From contig NZ_LN831025.1 of the NCBI RefSeq assembly GCF_001457695.1, positions 62,001 through 126,000 on the forward strand: DNA of 64,000 bases. The letters are read 5' to 3'. The position numbers and the translations under genes were made by a program. Origin of the DNA: Campylobacter jejuni. GTDB lineage: Bacteria; Campylobacterota; Campylobacteria; Campylobacterales; Campylobacteraceae. Position 1 is the stretch's first letter; the number at the start of each line of letters is the position of its first letter. This document shows positions 9,482 through 18,534 of this stretch, piece after piece. The notes below the pieces were generated by a model. That model was given only the letters and a program-made list of their open reading frames with translations, was not told the origin of the DNA and did not search any database.

Positions 9482-10334
9482 ATGAAAAAAATTTTCTTAG
9501 CATTTATGGTTTTAGTTAATTGTGTTTTTGCTAGTGATGAGCTAAATATAGACAGTTTATTTAAAAAGCAAATAGGCTTAAGAAGCATTACAAGCTTTTC
9601 TTTGCTTAGCACAGGAAATGCAAACTCGTATTCTCTTTATCCTAATATAACAATAGGCGGAGATCCTACCATTTGAAACGATACAAAGCAAGTGTTTTTA
9701 ACTCAAACTTTCATTTATACCATAACACCTAAGTTTGACATACTTATTTCAGGGGGCGGAAGTTATGCAATAGCTGAATATACAAACTTTTTTACAAATG
9801 AGTATTCTAGTAAAAACAGAATAGGTTTTGATAGTTTATGGTTAGGTTTTATTTATACAGGCGATAGCATTGCAGATTTAATTCCACAAATTACCTTTCA
9901 AACTGCAGTTGTTCAAAGAGAAAAAGCAATCAATCAAACCAAAAACTTTTATCTAAAATCACAAAGCTTACAAGCTAGTTTAAGGGGATATAGCGACTGT
10001 AGTTTATAGTATTTATACAGGATTTGGTTATAATCAATCAAGAAAATTTAAAACCCTTAAAATAGAGTATGGAAATAGTATTTATGTGGGCGGGGATTTA
10101 TCTATTATTCTAAGTCCTAAAATTACTTTAGATTTAGGAGCAGAGCAAAGATTTCAAATGAAACAAAAAATCAATGGCTATCAAAATTCTGAAGCGCGTT
10201 CTATTCCAACTTTAAGTTTAGGTTCTACTTATAGCATTAATTCAGATACCGCAGTTTCTGTTAATGCTAGTTTTGGAGGAAGCTCTGCTTCTCCTGATAG
10301 CATATTTGGGATAAGCTTATGGAAAAAATTCTAA
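9482..10334 (+). pseudogene. Predicted outer-membrane beta-barrel protein, broken by a stop and a frameshift
   Basis: The original product would be about 283 residues. A signal peptide (MKKIFLAFMVLVNCVFAS) is followed by alternating beta-strand-like sequence ending in ISLWKKF. The terminal Phe is the usual mark of a BAM-inserted outer-membrane barrel. The ATG at 9482 has AAGGA six bases upstream. The frame hits TGA at 9674-9676 where a Trp (TGG) codon would fit, continues open to about 9990, then needs a one-base frame change near the AAGGGG run at about 9986-9991 to read on to 10334. Two independent lesions make it a pseudogene here. It overlaps the start of the C39 peptidase gene by 16 bases, so the two formed an operon. 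Function is unknown; a secretion channel or porin is possible. Confidence 0.78.
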
Positions 10335-10920
10335 AAATTTTATTATTTTTTACCCATTCTTGCTTTGAGTACAAAAGCCGAATGGGTAAGTTAAGTCTTA
10401 TCAAGAAATTAAAAACGAAAGAGTAATAAGACAAACTTATGAGCAATCTTGTGGTGCTTCATCTTTAGCAACTTTACTTAATATACTTGATGATCAAAAA
10501 AAGTTTGATGAACTTGAACTTTTAAAGATTGTGAGCGGACAAGAACTTTATACGGATATGGTAAGCTTTGCAGATTTAAACGATGTAGTTAAAAAACTGG
10601 GCTTTCAAAGCAATTCATATCAAATCAATAGAGAAAACTTGGATAAACTTGTAAATATTCCAATGCTTGTAAAAATTGAAGATGATCCACGCTTTCCACA
10701 TTTTGTTATAATTATCAATCATAAAGGTAATTATTTACAAGTGCTTGATCCAAGCCATGGAGAATATATAAGTTCTAAAAGTCAATTTTTTAGCATTTGG
10801 GATAGATATAATAAAGGTGGTTATGCTTTAATTGTTGCTCCTAAAAAAGAGCTAAAACCTTTCAAGTTAAACACTCCAAAATCTTTACATTTTGATTTCA
10901 GCCCTTTTAGTTTGTTTTAG
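10319..10920 (+). pseudogene. Exported C39-family cysteine peptidase, frameshifted near its N-terminus
   Basis: The gene starts at ATG 10319 inside the end of the barrel gene and encodes a hydrophobic signal segment (MEKILKILLFF). A frame change is needed near 10352 to read LPILALSTKAEW, and another near 10390-10400 to reach the mature domain. From about 10400 the frame is open to 10920 and shows the C39 signature: Q and C in RQTYEQSCGASSLATLL (Cys nucleophile), His in HFVIIINHKG and Asp in LQVLDPSHG. In C39 domains this Cys-His-Asp set cleaves after Gly-Gly. An internal start (for example at 10531) would lack the Cys, so activity is probably lost. The likely partner substrate is the double-glycine protein at 8606-9202. 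Confidence 0.82.
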
Positions 10921-10968
10921 TTTTAATTCATTTATATTTATTATTCTTAATTTGTAGGCTAAAACTTT

Positions 10969-11811
10969 TTATCTTAGTTGTTCTAATCTTTCTTTTTTAG
11001 AACCGATTTCTGTAATTTGAACGCCGAAGTTACCATCGACAATTACTACCTCGCCATAAGCAATTCTTTTATCCCCAATTAAAATTTCAAGCGGATCGTT
11101 TGCAAGTTGATTAAGCTCCACAACTGAACCTATATCCATAGTTAAAACATCTTTTAAAAGCATTTTTTTATTGCCTATACGCACACGAACAGGCAAACGC
11201 ACATCCATGATAAGATTGATATTTTTAAGCTCTTCGCTAAGCATTATCGCTTTTTCTTCAGTATTGTGATTAGAATCAGTGCTTGTATTTCCTGTTTCAG
11301 CAGGTTTCCCGCTTAGGATGTTATGGAGTGTTTGATCCATGGCTAAAGAAACTTGTTCTTCTAAATCGCCTATTTTTACATCATATAAAAATAATTTTTT
11401 AAAATCTTTAAAATCTACGCTTTCAGGCACAAATTCACAAGATTCTATGCTAAAATCCATTTTTGGAATGTCTTTTTGGGCTCCTAAGGTTGTAGAAAAT
11501 GCTGAAATGATATTTTGGATGGCTTCTTTAGCTGCATCCATTTCATCAGGACCCAGTTTATCGTTTTTGGTGATCTCTTCTTCACCCATCATCCATTCAC
11601 CAATAGCACTCATTAAAACAGCACCAGCTAAAATTCCTATTTTTCCACCATTTGCTATATTAAATATAGCATACACTAAAGGTGCTTTTAAAGTATCGCT
11701 TGTATTGACATCAAATTCTTTATATTCGCTAAATTCAGCACTTTTTCCTGTTAAACCTTCAATGGTGCTGATGCATTCATTTGTAAACATTTTTAAAAAA
11801 TCATTGATCAT
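10969..11811 (-). CDS. fliY: Flagellar motor switch protein FliY (FliN-domain)
   Basis: FliY is part of the cytoplasmic C-ring that controls rotor direction. The 280-residue protein has a CheC/FliM-like N-terminal part, including GEWMMGEEEITKNDKLGPDE and EAIQNIISAF. A C-terminal SpoA/FliN domain follows (MDVRLPVRVRIGNKKMLLKD, DIGSVVELNQLANDPLEILI and GEVVIVDGNFGVQITEI). Its ATG overlaps the fliM stop by four bases (ATGA), so the two are translationally coupled. Length and motifs are normal. Confidence 0.95.
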   Translation of the reverse strand: MINDFLKMFTNECISTIEGLTGKSAEFSEYKEFDVNTSDTLKAPLVYAIFNIANGGKIGILAGAVLMSAIGEWMMGEEEITKNDKLGPDEMDAAKEAIQNIISAFSTTLGAQKDIPKMDFSIESCEFVPESVDFKDFKKLFLYDVKIGDLEEQVSLAMDQTLHNILSGKPAETGNTSTDSNHNTEEKAIMLSEELKNINLIMDVRLPVRVRIGNKKMLLKDVLTMDIGSVVELNQLANDPLEILIGDKRIAYGEVVIVDGNFGVQITEIGSKKERLEQLR

Positions 11812-12887
11812 ATTTCTTCATCCTCCTCTTCAGGCTCATCATAAACACTGGCTTTAGCTTTACGCTCTTCTTCGTATTTTTCCAAAATTTCTTTGATTTC
11901 ATCTTTATCTGTGCGTATAAGTTCTAAAATTTTAATAGATTTTCTAAAACGATGCAATCCAATTTGTGCTAAGAAAACATCTTTTTTATCGATACTTACT
12001 ATAGCTTTATCGTCTGCTTCTCTATCAAGCCTTAAAATATCGCCTTGTTTAAGTTCTAAAAATTCATGAACATTAATTAAGGTTTTTCCTAAAATTGCCT
12101 CATATACCACTTCAGCACGACCGATTAAAGTTTTAAGTTCTTTGTTACGTGATTTTTTGGCTGAGGTTTCACCCATCATAATGTCGCGGTTTGCCAAACG
12201 GCTTAATATACTTTCTAAATGCACTACAGGATAGCAGATATTTACCATACCGCTTGAATTTCCTATGATGATTTCCATTACTACCATGATAACAATCTCA
12301 TTTTGAGATACGATTTGCACAACATTTGGACTTGATTCTTTAGCTTCTATACTAGGATAAATTTCAGTTACGGTAGCCCAGCTTTCTTTAAGTCTTTGCA
12401 TAATGATACGCAAAATAGAATCAAGTAAATTAAGCTCAATATCCGTAAGCTCACGCGAAGCTTCATAGCTATCGCCTTGACCACCTAAAAGCCTGTCTAT
12501 CATAGGAAAAGCTATGCTTGGATTGATTTCTAAAACACAGTTTCCATCTAAAGGTTTGATAGAAAAAACGTTAAAACTTGTTGGGCTTGGCAAAGACATT
12601 AAAAACTCTCCATAAGTCATCTGATCGACTGAATGAAGTTTAGTTTCAACAATACTTCTCATCATCGATGAAATTTGAGAGGCTAAATTTCTTGCCAATT
12701 TATCATGTATGCCTTTAATCGTCCTAAGTTGTTCTTTTGAAACTCTGTTTGGACGCTTAAAATCGTATACAACGATATTTCTTTCATCTTTTTCATCTTT
12801 TGAATTTGAGGCTATGGGTGTGTCGGTGTTATCATCGACAACTTCAAGTAGAGCATCAATTTCTTCTTGGGAAAGTATCTCAGCCAT
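11808..12887 (-). CDS. fliM: Flagellar motor switch protein FliM
   Basis: The 359-residue C-ring subunit binds CheY-P and FliG to switch rotation. The N-terminal CheY-binding peptide is EILSQEEIDALLE, close to the consensus LSQxEIDALL. The middle domain contains the FliG-contact region near LLGGQGD. A C-terminal SpoA domain follows (LIGRAEVVYEAILGKTLINVHEFLELKQGDILRL). It lies directly after fliA on the minus strand, whose stop touches its start at 12887, and overlaps fliY by four bases. It is intact, of normal size, and ends in a strongly acidic tail. Confidence 0.97.
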   Translation of the reverse strand: MAEILSQEEIDALLEVVDDNTDTPIASNSKDEKDERNIVVYDFKRPNRVSKEQLRTIKGIHDKLARNLASQISSMMRSIVETKLHSVDQMTYGEFLMSLPSPTSFNVFSIKPLDGNCVLEINPSIAFPMIDRLLGGQGDSYEASRELTDIELNLLDSILRIIMQRLKESWATVTEIYPSIEAKESSPNVVQIVSQNEIVIMVVMEIIIGNSSGMVNICYPVVHLESILSRLANRDIMMGETSAKKSRNKELKTLIGRAEVVYEAILGKTLINVHEFLELKQGDILRLDREADDKAIVSIDKKDVFLAQIGLHRFRKSIKILELIRTDKDEIKEILEKYEEERKAKASVYDEPEEEDEEI

Positions 12888-13603
12888 TACACTAGCCTTT
12901 CTCTAAGTTTTTTAAGAAGTTTTTTGTGAATTTGTGAAATTCTGCTTTCGCTGATTTGTAAAATTTCACTGATTTCTTTTAGGCTTAATTCTTCATAATA
13001 ATAAAGCTGAATAATTAACTGATCGCGCTCTTTAAGATCATCTAGCACTTCGTGAATTTTTTCTAAAAGTTCTTCTTTTTCAATTTTTTCTAAAGTATTG
13101 TCTTCATTATAAAGTTCGATTTGTTCATCGATGGGCAGGGTATAGCTAATAGCATGAGCTGTTCTTACTTCTTTGATTTTTTCTACATCTAAATCAAGTT
13201 TTTTGGCTAGATACTCATCATCAGGTTCGCATTCATTCTCAAGGAAATATTCATCCATGATTGCATCAATATCTTTAATAATTTTGCGATTATTGCGACT
13301 CATTACATCAAGACTTCTAAGATAATCAAGCATAGAGCCGTTAACTCTTTTTCTTGCAAAACCCCAGAAGTTATCATTTTGTTCTTTATCGTAACGGCGT
13401 GAAAGCTTTATCATTTCTTCAACGCCTATGCTAATAAGATCATTAACATCTATACTTGAAGGCAAGCGTTCTTTTAGTCTAAAAGCCATAGCACGCAGAG
13501 CTGGCATGTAAGAAAGCACAAGCTCATCTTGCTCTTTCTTTAGCATTTGTGCATAAGCTTTAGGCGGCTCTTTTAGCATTTCTTCGTCTTTCTTTGGATT
13601 CAT
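12887..13603 (-). CDS. fliA: Flagellar sigma factor 28 (FliA)
   Basis: FliA directs RNA polymerase to late flagellar genes such as the major flagellin. The 238-residue protein shows region 2 (SSIDVNDLISIGVEEMIKLSRRYD and FWGFARKRVNGSMLDYLRSLD), region 3 (EPDDEYLAKKLDLDVEKIKEV) and region 4 with a helix-turn-helix (LKEISEILQISESRISQIHK). The start at 13603 overlaps the upstream small membrane-protein gene by 44 bases, with only a weak AAAGA site, so expression is probably coupled to it. It sits in the flhF-flhG-fliA-fliM-fliY order characteristic of epsilonproteobacteria. Confidence 0.96.
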   Translation of the reverse strand: MNPKKDEEMLKEPPKAYAQMLKKEQDELVLSYMPALRAMAFRLKERLPSSIDVNDLISIGVEEMIKLSRRYDKEQNDNFWGFARKRVNGSMLDYLRSLDVMSRNNRKIIKDIDAIMDEYFLENECEPDDEYLAKKLDLDVEKIKEVRTAHAISYTLPIDEQIELYNEDNTLEKIEKEELLEKIHEVLDDLKERDQLIIQLYYYEELSLKEISEILQISESRISQIHKKLLKKLRERLV

Positions 13604-13916
13604 TTTTCTTTAGCTCTTCTCTTTCTTCATTGAGCTTTTCTAAAATTATATCCATTTTCTTTTCACGAATAACTAAATCGTTGATAATATTATTGCTAGT
13701 TTTTTCATAATCGTGTTTATTAAAGATTCTGCCACTAATTTTCTTTACATCTATAAAATTCATAATAGCAATATGAACAAAAACATAAAACATAAAAGTA
13801 ATAAAACAAGTAAAAATCAGTATATCAAAGGCTTCATCTATACTAATAATGCTAAATGCAAGTCCTATAAAAAATCCACAAACAGTGAAAAATGCTACGT
13901 AATTTTCTGGCCTCAT
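13560..13916 (-). CDS. Small membrane protein of the flagellar cluster
   Basis: A 118-residue protein with two predicted membrane helices (roughly residues 7-25 and 31-52: VAFFTVCGFFIGLAFSII and ILIFTCFITFMFYVFVHI). A highly charged cytoplasmic tail follows (KLNEEREELKKNESKERRRN). I recognise no named family. Its position between flhG and fliA, with overlaps or short spacing on both sides, says it is cotranscribed with the flagellar regulators. A flagellar role is inferred from position only. Confidence 0.82.
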   Translation of the reverse strand: MRPENYVAFFTVCGFFIGLAFSIISIDEAFDILIFTCFITFMFYVFVHIAIMNFIDVKKISGRIFNKHDYEKTSNNIINDLVIREKKMDIILEKLNEEREELKKNESKERRRNAKRAA

Positions 13917-13934
13917 AATCTCTTCTCTTTATTG

Positions 13935-14801
13935 CTAAAATCTTTCAATAATTTTTCTAAAAAAACTTGAAAAACTACGATTTGAAACATTATCAAGCAC
14001 TTTCCGTTCCAATCTATATAAAAGCTTGGAAGCTAGGGCTTTAAGCTCATCACTTGAGGCTGTGTTTTCATCGCTAAATAAAGTTCTTTTTTTAATACTA
14101 CCACTTACATCTTTAGAAGCGCTTAAATGACCTAAGAATTCTAAATTTAAAGGATTTTTAATGTTTGCATCTGCAACTTTTTTAATATTTTCAAAAACTT
14201 TTAAAGCTTCATTTTCATTTTTTACAACATTAAAGAGCATTAGTAAATTTTCTTTTGTCTTAGAAGTTGTTTTTATGGTTGCATACGCATCAGTGATTGC
14301 TGCAGGATCAGGAACGGTTACTACTATAACTTCATCAGCCATTTCTAAAAAATTTAAAATATTTCCACCAATACCCGCACCTGTGTCGATAATAAGAAAA
14401 TCAAGCTCATCTAAAATACTTGCTTGATTTAAAAATCTCTCGTAAATATTTTTATCATTATATTTTAAAATCTCATCTCCACTTTCGCCTGGGATGAGCC
14501 ATAAATTTGGCTTAACTTCTATTAAAATATCTTCCAAGGAGCATTCTCCGCGTAAAACATGCAAGAGATTTTTTTGTATGCGTACATTTAAAATGACATC
14601 CAAATTTGCCAAGCCAATATCAGCATCAAAAAGCCCAACTTTATAGCCATTATTTGCTAAAACATTGGCTAGATTTGCGCTAATCGTACTTTTTCCAACG
14701 CCACCTTTTCCACTTGTAATAGCTATAAAATGAGTGTTTTGGGATTTTTTGGTTCCATTTTGACTCATGAGATTGCGAAGTTTATTTGCTTGGTTATTCA
14801 T
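13935..14801 (-). CDS. flhG: Flagellar number regulator FlhG (MinD-like ATPase)
   Basis: FlhG (YlxH/FleN) is a MinD-type ATPase that limits flagellar number with FlhF; in C. jejuni it also influences division site choice. The 288-residue protein has the deviant Walker A motif GKGGVGKST at residues 31-39, the switch I/II region ([13 protein letters not shown] and [13 protein letters not shown]) and the MinD-like [14 protein letters not shown]. The C-terminal amphipathic stretch [12 protein letters not shown] resembles a membrane-targeting helix. Its start overlaps the end of flhF by eight bases. Confidence 0.95.
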   Translation of the reverse strand: MNNQANKLRNLMSQNGTKKSQNTHFIAITSGKGGVGKSTISANLANVLANNGYKVGLFDADIGLANLDVILNVRIQKNLLHVLRGECSLEDILIEVKPNLWLIPGESGDEILKYNDKNIYERFLNQASILDELDFLIIDTGAGIGGNILNFLEMADEVIVVTVPDPAAITDAYATIKTTSKTKENLLMLFNVVKNENEALKVFENIKKVADANIKNPLNLEFLGHLSASKDVSGSIKKRTLFSDENTASSDELKALASKLLYRLERKVLDNVSNRSFSSFFRKIIERF

Positions 14802-16248
14802 TATTTTTTCCTTTGTTAAACCCTTCTAAAATACAATGAACTAGAAAATCACTATTGGCTACTTCTAAATCATCTGGCACTTCTTGTCCTATAGAGAAAA
14901 AGCTTAGAGGAATATTTGTTTCATAAACAAGAGAGAAGATATTTCCAAAAACCTTTGTTTCATCAAATTTAGTAATAATCAAAGTATCAATATTTAAGAA
15001 TGAAAAATTTTTATAAATTTCCATTAAATCTTCCTGTTTGGTGTTTGCAGAAACCACTAAATTTACATCAATTTCTGCATTTGAGTGCATTAAAAATTCT
15101 TTAGTTTTAGCAAGTTTGCTTTGATCGTATTGTGAATTTCCTATAGTATCAACTAAAATTACTTCGCAATTATTTAAGCTTTTTATCGCTTCATCTAAAT
15201 CCTTTGGTTCTATGCTATCAATAATAGGAAGTTTCATCATTTTTGCATACTGAAAAAGTTGCTCAACCGCACCGATTCTATAAGTATCAAGCGTAATAAT
15301 ACCTGTTTTATAACGCTTATCTCCATAAGCATAGCGAAAAGCTAACTTAGCTAAGGTTGTTGTTTTTCCGACTCCTGTTGGGCCTACTAGCATCATGATT
15401 TTTTGTTTTTTTATATCGCTTTCAACACGACAAGGCAAGATATTTCTTAAAAGTGAGTGAAAATATCTTTGAACCGCATCTTTGTTGGTTTTCATAGCAG
15501 CTGGCATATTTTCTATAGTTGCTTTCATAATCGCTTCTAGATGATTTTCAAGCATTCCACTTTCTTTGGCTTGTTTATAAATACTTGCAAATTCAGGAGG
15601 TATCATAAGATTTTTTCTAGCTTCAGCTTTATCGTCCCACATCATATCTGCAAGAAGATCTATTTTATCGTTAAGCTTGTTGATTTGTTTTTCAAATTGC
15701 TTTTCAAAATTTTCTATTTTTTTATTATAATTTGGATTAGGGGTGTAATTTTCTAAAGGTGTGTTTGTGACTTTAGAAATTTCATTGCTAACTTCACTTA
15801 GTTTTTCTTTAAAATCATCAAAGCCTAGAGTCTTATTTTGATGAGGGTTGATTTTGTTTTGTGGAAAATCTTGATAGGTTTTTTTAGTTAAGTCATTGTT
15901 TTTTACAGTGTTTAAATTTGTATTTAAGCGAGTGTTTGAGAAATCCAAGACTACATCTTCATCTTCTTGAGGGATTTGAGATCTAATTTTTTCTTCTGCA
16001 AGAGAGGTAGAAGATGGTTTTGGCGAGCTTTTTTTTGCAGGTAAAGATTTTCCTTGTTTTTTTAAGTGTTCTTCATAGTCGCTTTCTTCTATGGCTACCA
16101 TAACCTCATAAAGCGCACTGCGATTTAAGGTTTTAGGACGAATTTGTTTATTTGTTATAATTAAAGCTTTATCTCCGTAATCTTCTTTTACTTTGGGTAT
16201 AATTTGTTCTGTATCTTCAACAGTAAAAGTATGTATAAGTTGTCCCAT
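14794..16248 (-). CDS. flhF: Flagellar biosynthesis GTPase FlhF
   Basis: FlhF is an SRP-type GTPase that localises to the pole, determines where flagella form, and in Campylobacter is needed for sigma-54-dependent flagellar gene expression. The 484-residue protein has an N-terminal B domain ([20 protein letters not shown]), a long low-complexity Asn/Lys-rich linker, and the NG domain. P-loop GPTGVGKTT, then [21 protein letters not shown] (DTxG) and ITKFDET (TKxD) are all visible. It starts the flagellar regulatory block, nine bases after the folK stop. Confidence 0.96.
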   Translation of the reverse strand: MGQLIHTFTVEDTEQIIPKVKEDYGDKALIITNKQIRPKTLNRSALYEVMVAIEESDYEEHLKKQGKSLPAKKSSPKPSSTSLAEEKIRSQIPQEDEDVVLDFSNTRLNTNLNTVKNNDLTKKTYQDFPQNKINPHQNKTLGFDDFKEKLSEVSNEISKVTNTPLENYTPNPNYNKKIENFEKQFEKQINKLNDKIDLLADMMWDDKAEARKNLMIPPEFASIYKQAKESGMLENHLEAIMKATIENMPAAMKTNKDAVQRYFHSLLRNILPCRVESDIKKQKIMMLVGPTGVGKTTTLAKLAFRYAYGDKRYKTGIITLDTYRIGAVEQLFQYAKMMKLPIIDSIEPKDLDEAIKSLNNCEVILVDTIGNSQYDQSKLAKTKEFLMHSNAEIDVNLVVSANTKQEDLMEIYKNFSFLNIDTLIITKFDETKVFGNIFSLVYETNIPLSFFSIGQEVPDDLEVANSDFLVHCILEGFNKGKNNE

Positions 16249-16257
16249 TTATATTCC

Positions 16258-16731
16258 TTATATCATGCCTAAAGGCAAAATTACACTCACTCTTTCTTTA
16301 GCCCCTTTATGAGGCACCTCACACCACTTATCACGCTTGACTTTTTGTGAAAAGTATAAAAGATCTAAATCAAGCGTTCTAGGAGCGTTTTTGAAAGTTC
16401 TCTTGCGTTTAAATTTTACTTCATAATAAAGTAAAACTTTCAAAAGTGCTCGTGCATGCAAATTAGTTTGTATCAACATAACAGCATTGGTAAAATCTTT
16501 TTGCTCTTTAAAACCAAAGGCTTCATTTATCAACATAGGAGATGTGGATAAAATTTTAAATCTTTTATCATCCATCATTACTCGAAAAAGCATATCAAAT
16601 CTTTTTTTTTCGGGCTCTATATTGCTTCCTAAGCCTATAAGAGCTAAATATTTAAAAGATCGTATATTTTGACTAAAAAAAGGAAAAAAACGACTTTTTT
16701 CAAAGTGTTTTACTCCTTGAATTTTTAGCAT
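16258..16731 (-). CDS. folK: 2-amino-4-hydroxy-6-hydroxymethyldihydropteridine pyrophosphokinase (HPPK)
   Basis: HPPK makes the pyrophosphorylated pterin for folate synthesis. The 157-residue protein has GLGSNIEPEKKRF near residues 33-45, the FxNAV segment (DFTNAVMLIQT), and the Mg-binding motif APRTLDLDLLYF. The usual PHP motif reads VPHKGAKERVSVILPL, so the second Pro is replaced by Lys. The N-terminal 28 residues (IQGVKHFEKSRFFPFF) are an extension beyond the typical fold and may reflect start choice. It lies between aroQ (2 bases upstream) and flhF. Confidence 0.88.
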   Translation of the reverse strand: MLKIQGVKHFEKSRFFPFFSQNIRSFKYLALIGLGSNIEPEKKRFDMLFRVMMDDKRFKILSTSPMLINEAFGFKEQKDFTNAVMLIQTNLHARALLKVLLYYEVKFKRKRTFKNAPRTLDLDLLYFSQKVKRDKWCEVPHKGAKERVSVILPLGMI

Positions 16732-16733
16732 TA

Positions 16734-17213
16734 TTATTTATTCGTTTGTTGTGCTTGTTGCATCGCACGCAAATTTTTTATTTGTTCGCAAATTTGAATT
16801 ATACCCATTAAAGCCAAGTGATAGCCAAAAGGACCAAAACCAACAATAGTTCCAGAACATACAGGTGCTATAAGACTTTTTTGACGAAATTCTTCTCTGC
16901 GATAAACATTGCTAATATGTACTTCAATTGTAGGCAAAGCTACTGCTGCAATAGCATCGCGAATAGCTACTGAAGTATGAGTATAGCCTGCTGCGTTGAT
17001 AATAATTCCATCAACTGTTCCAAGGCATTCTTGAATTTTATCTACGATTTCACCTTCAAAATTACTTTGGAAAAAGTCAAGTTCTACATTGTTTTGCGAT
17101 GCTGCAAGTTTCATTTGCTCATGAATTTCTTCCATTTTCATAGCACCATAAATTCCCACTTCTCTTACGCCAAGCATATTAACATTTGGGCCTTGGATAA
17201 TCATTATTTTCAT
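16734..17213 (-). CDS. aroQ: Type II 3-dehydroquinate dehydratase
   Basis: AroQ catalyses step three of the shikimate pathway. The 159-residue protein begins [20 protein letters not shown] (the GPNLNxLGxREP region, with REV replacing REP). It also contains [29 protein letters not shown] with the catalytic His region, and [17 protein letters not shown]. The C-terminus is Gln-rich (MQQAQQTNK). It heads the minus-strand aroQ-folK-flhF run. A TATAAT at 17249-17254 is a credible promoter 36 bases upstream. Confidence 0.96.
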
Positions 17214-17248
17214 GGATTTAACCTTAAAAATTTATTTTTTAACCTTTT

Positions 17249-17254
17249 ATTATA
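17249..17254 (-). promoter_or_regulatory. -10 box for aroQ
   Basis: TATAAT on the minus strand, 36 bases before the aroQ ATG, in the divergent gap to the hydrolase gene. No -35 element is recognisable. Confidence 0.5.
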
Positions 17255-17277
17255 ACATTTTAAAAATAAATTTTTGC

Positions 17278-17283
17278 TACAAT
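17278..17283 (+). promoter_or_regulatory. -10 box for the amidohydrolase gene
   Basis: TACAAT lies 22 bases before the GTG start at 17305, with AAAGGA between them. It would give a very short leader. Sequence match only. Confidence 0.4.
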
Positions 17284-17304
17284 GTAATTTTTGAAAGGAA
17301 AATC

Positions 17305-18534
17305 GTGTTTATAGCTGCTGCAAGATATCTTTTTTTATGCGATGAAGATTTTACAATACTAGAAAATCAAGCCTTTGTTTTTGAAGATAAAATTTTAGAA
17401 TTGGGTGAATTGGATAATTTAGGAAAAAAATATCCCAAGGCTAAAATCATCAAAACACCTAAAAATTCGGTTATTTTACCTGCTTTTATAAATCCTCACA
17501 CACACTTAGAATTTAGTGCAAATTCAACAACTTTACATTTTGGAGAATTTTTAATTTGGCTTAAAAGTGTTATAAATTCTCGTTCCATGTTAAATGCACA
17601 GGCCAAAGAAGAATTAATACTTCAAAGCATTAAAAAAATGCAAAAAAGCGGTATAGGCACTATAGGTGAAATTTCAAGTTTTGGGAGTGATTTAGATCCT
17701 TGCTTAAAGGCTAGTCACAAGGGTATGCGTATAGTATTTTTTAATGAAATTTTGGGTACAAATGAAAATCAAGTTGAAGATAAAAAACAAGAATTTTTAA
17801 AAAGATTTGAAAATTCTTTGAAATTTAAAAATGATTTTTTTATCCCGGCAATTTCGATTCATTCTCCTTATTCAACTCATCCTAGTTTGGCTCATTTTGC
17901 TCTTGATTTAGCTAAAAAGCAAAATTTACTAGTTAGTACGCATTTTTTAGAAAGTAAGGCTGAAAATATCTGGCTTAGAGAGTCTAAAGGGAGTTTTAAA
18001 AAATGGCTTGAAAATTTCACACTTCATCCTAAGCCTCTTTATACACCAAAGGATTTTGCTAAACTCTTTAAAGGAGTAAGGACTCTTTTTACGCATTGTG
18101 TTTATTTAAAAGAATATGAATGGTTAGATAAAAATTTACATTCTATTACACATTGTGCATTTTCAAATCGCCTTTTAAGTCAAAAAAGCTTAGATTTAAA
18201 AACGGCTTTAAAAAGTGGATTGAATATCCATTTAGGAACCGATGGACTTAGCTCGAATATTTCATTGTCCTTACTTGATGAAATGCGCGCGAATTTGCTT
18301 ATACATAAGAATTTTGATTTATTAGAGTTAGCCTCTAAGCTTTTGCAAATGGTAACACTTTATCCTGCAAGGGCTTTAAATTTAAATTTAGGAGAGCTTA
18401 AAAAAGGTAAAATTGCTGATTTTAGCGTATTTGAGCTAGGAGAATGTGATAAAAAGCAAGCTCCTTTGCAGTTTATTTTAAATGCCAAGGAAGTGGATAA
18501 ATTATTTATAAAAGGAAAAGAATGCAAATTTTAA
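17305..18534 (+). CDS. Aminofutalosine deaminase-like metal-dependent amidohydrolase
   Basis: A 409-residue amidohydrolase-superfamily enzyme. Metal and catalytic motifs are HTHLEFS (HxH), the conserved EISSFG loop, STHFLES, FTHCVYL and GTDGLSSN (Asp). Relatives include 6-amino-6-deoxyfutalosine deaminases of the futalosine menaquinone route; substrate here is inferred. The frame is open further upstream, but I place the start at GTG 17305, which has AAAGGA five bases before it and begins the conserved part (FIAAARYLF). It overlaps sppA by 13 bases. The pfs product (61340-62029) may act on the same pathway intermediate. Confidence 0.82.
   Translation: MFIAAARYLFLCDEDFTILENQAFVFEDKILELGELDNLGKKYPKAKIIKTPKNSVILPAFINPHTHLEFSANSTTLHFGEFLIWLKSVINSRSMLNAQAKEELILQSIKKMQKSGIGTIGEISSFGSDLDPCLKASHKGMRIVFFNEILGTNENQVEDKKQEFLKRFENSLKFKNDFFIPAISIHSPYSTHPSLAHFALDLAKKQNLLVSTHFLESKAENIWLRESKGSFKKWLENFTLHPKPLYTPKDFAKLFKGVRTLFTHCVYLKEYEWLDKNLHSITHCAFSNRLLSQKSLDLKTALKSGLNIHLGTDGLSSNISLSLLDEMRANLLIHKNFDLLELASKLLQMVTLYPARALNLNLGELKKGKIADFSVFELGECDKKQAPLQFILNAKEVDKLFIKGKECKF

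Noticed and set aside
10531..10920. C39 gene as an intact 129-codon gene
   Set aside because: This start lies after the catalytic Cys in QSCGASSLA at about 10450, so it would give a dead, unexported fragment; better treated as part of a frameshifted gene.
17212..17304. Upstream extension of the amidohydrolase
   Set aside because: Not like the family, overlaps the aroQ promoter region, and the GTG at 17305 has a good ribosome-binding site.
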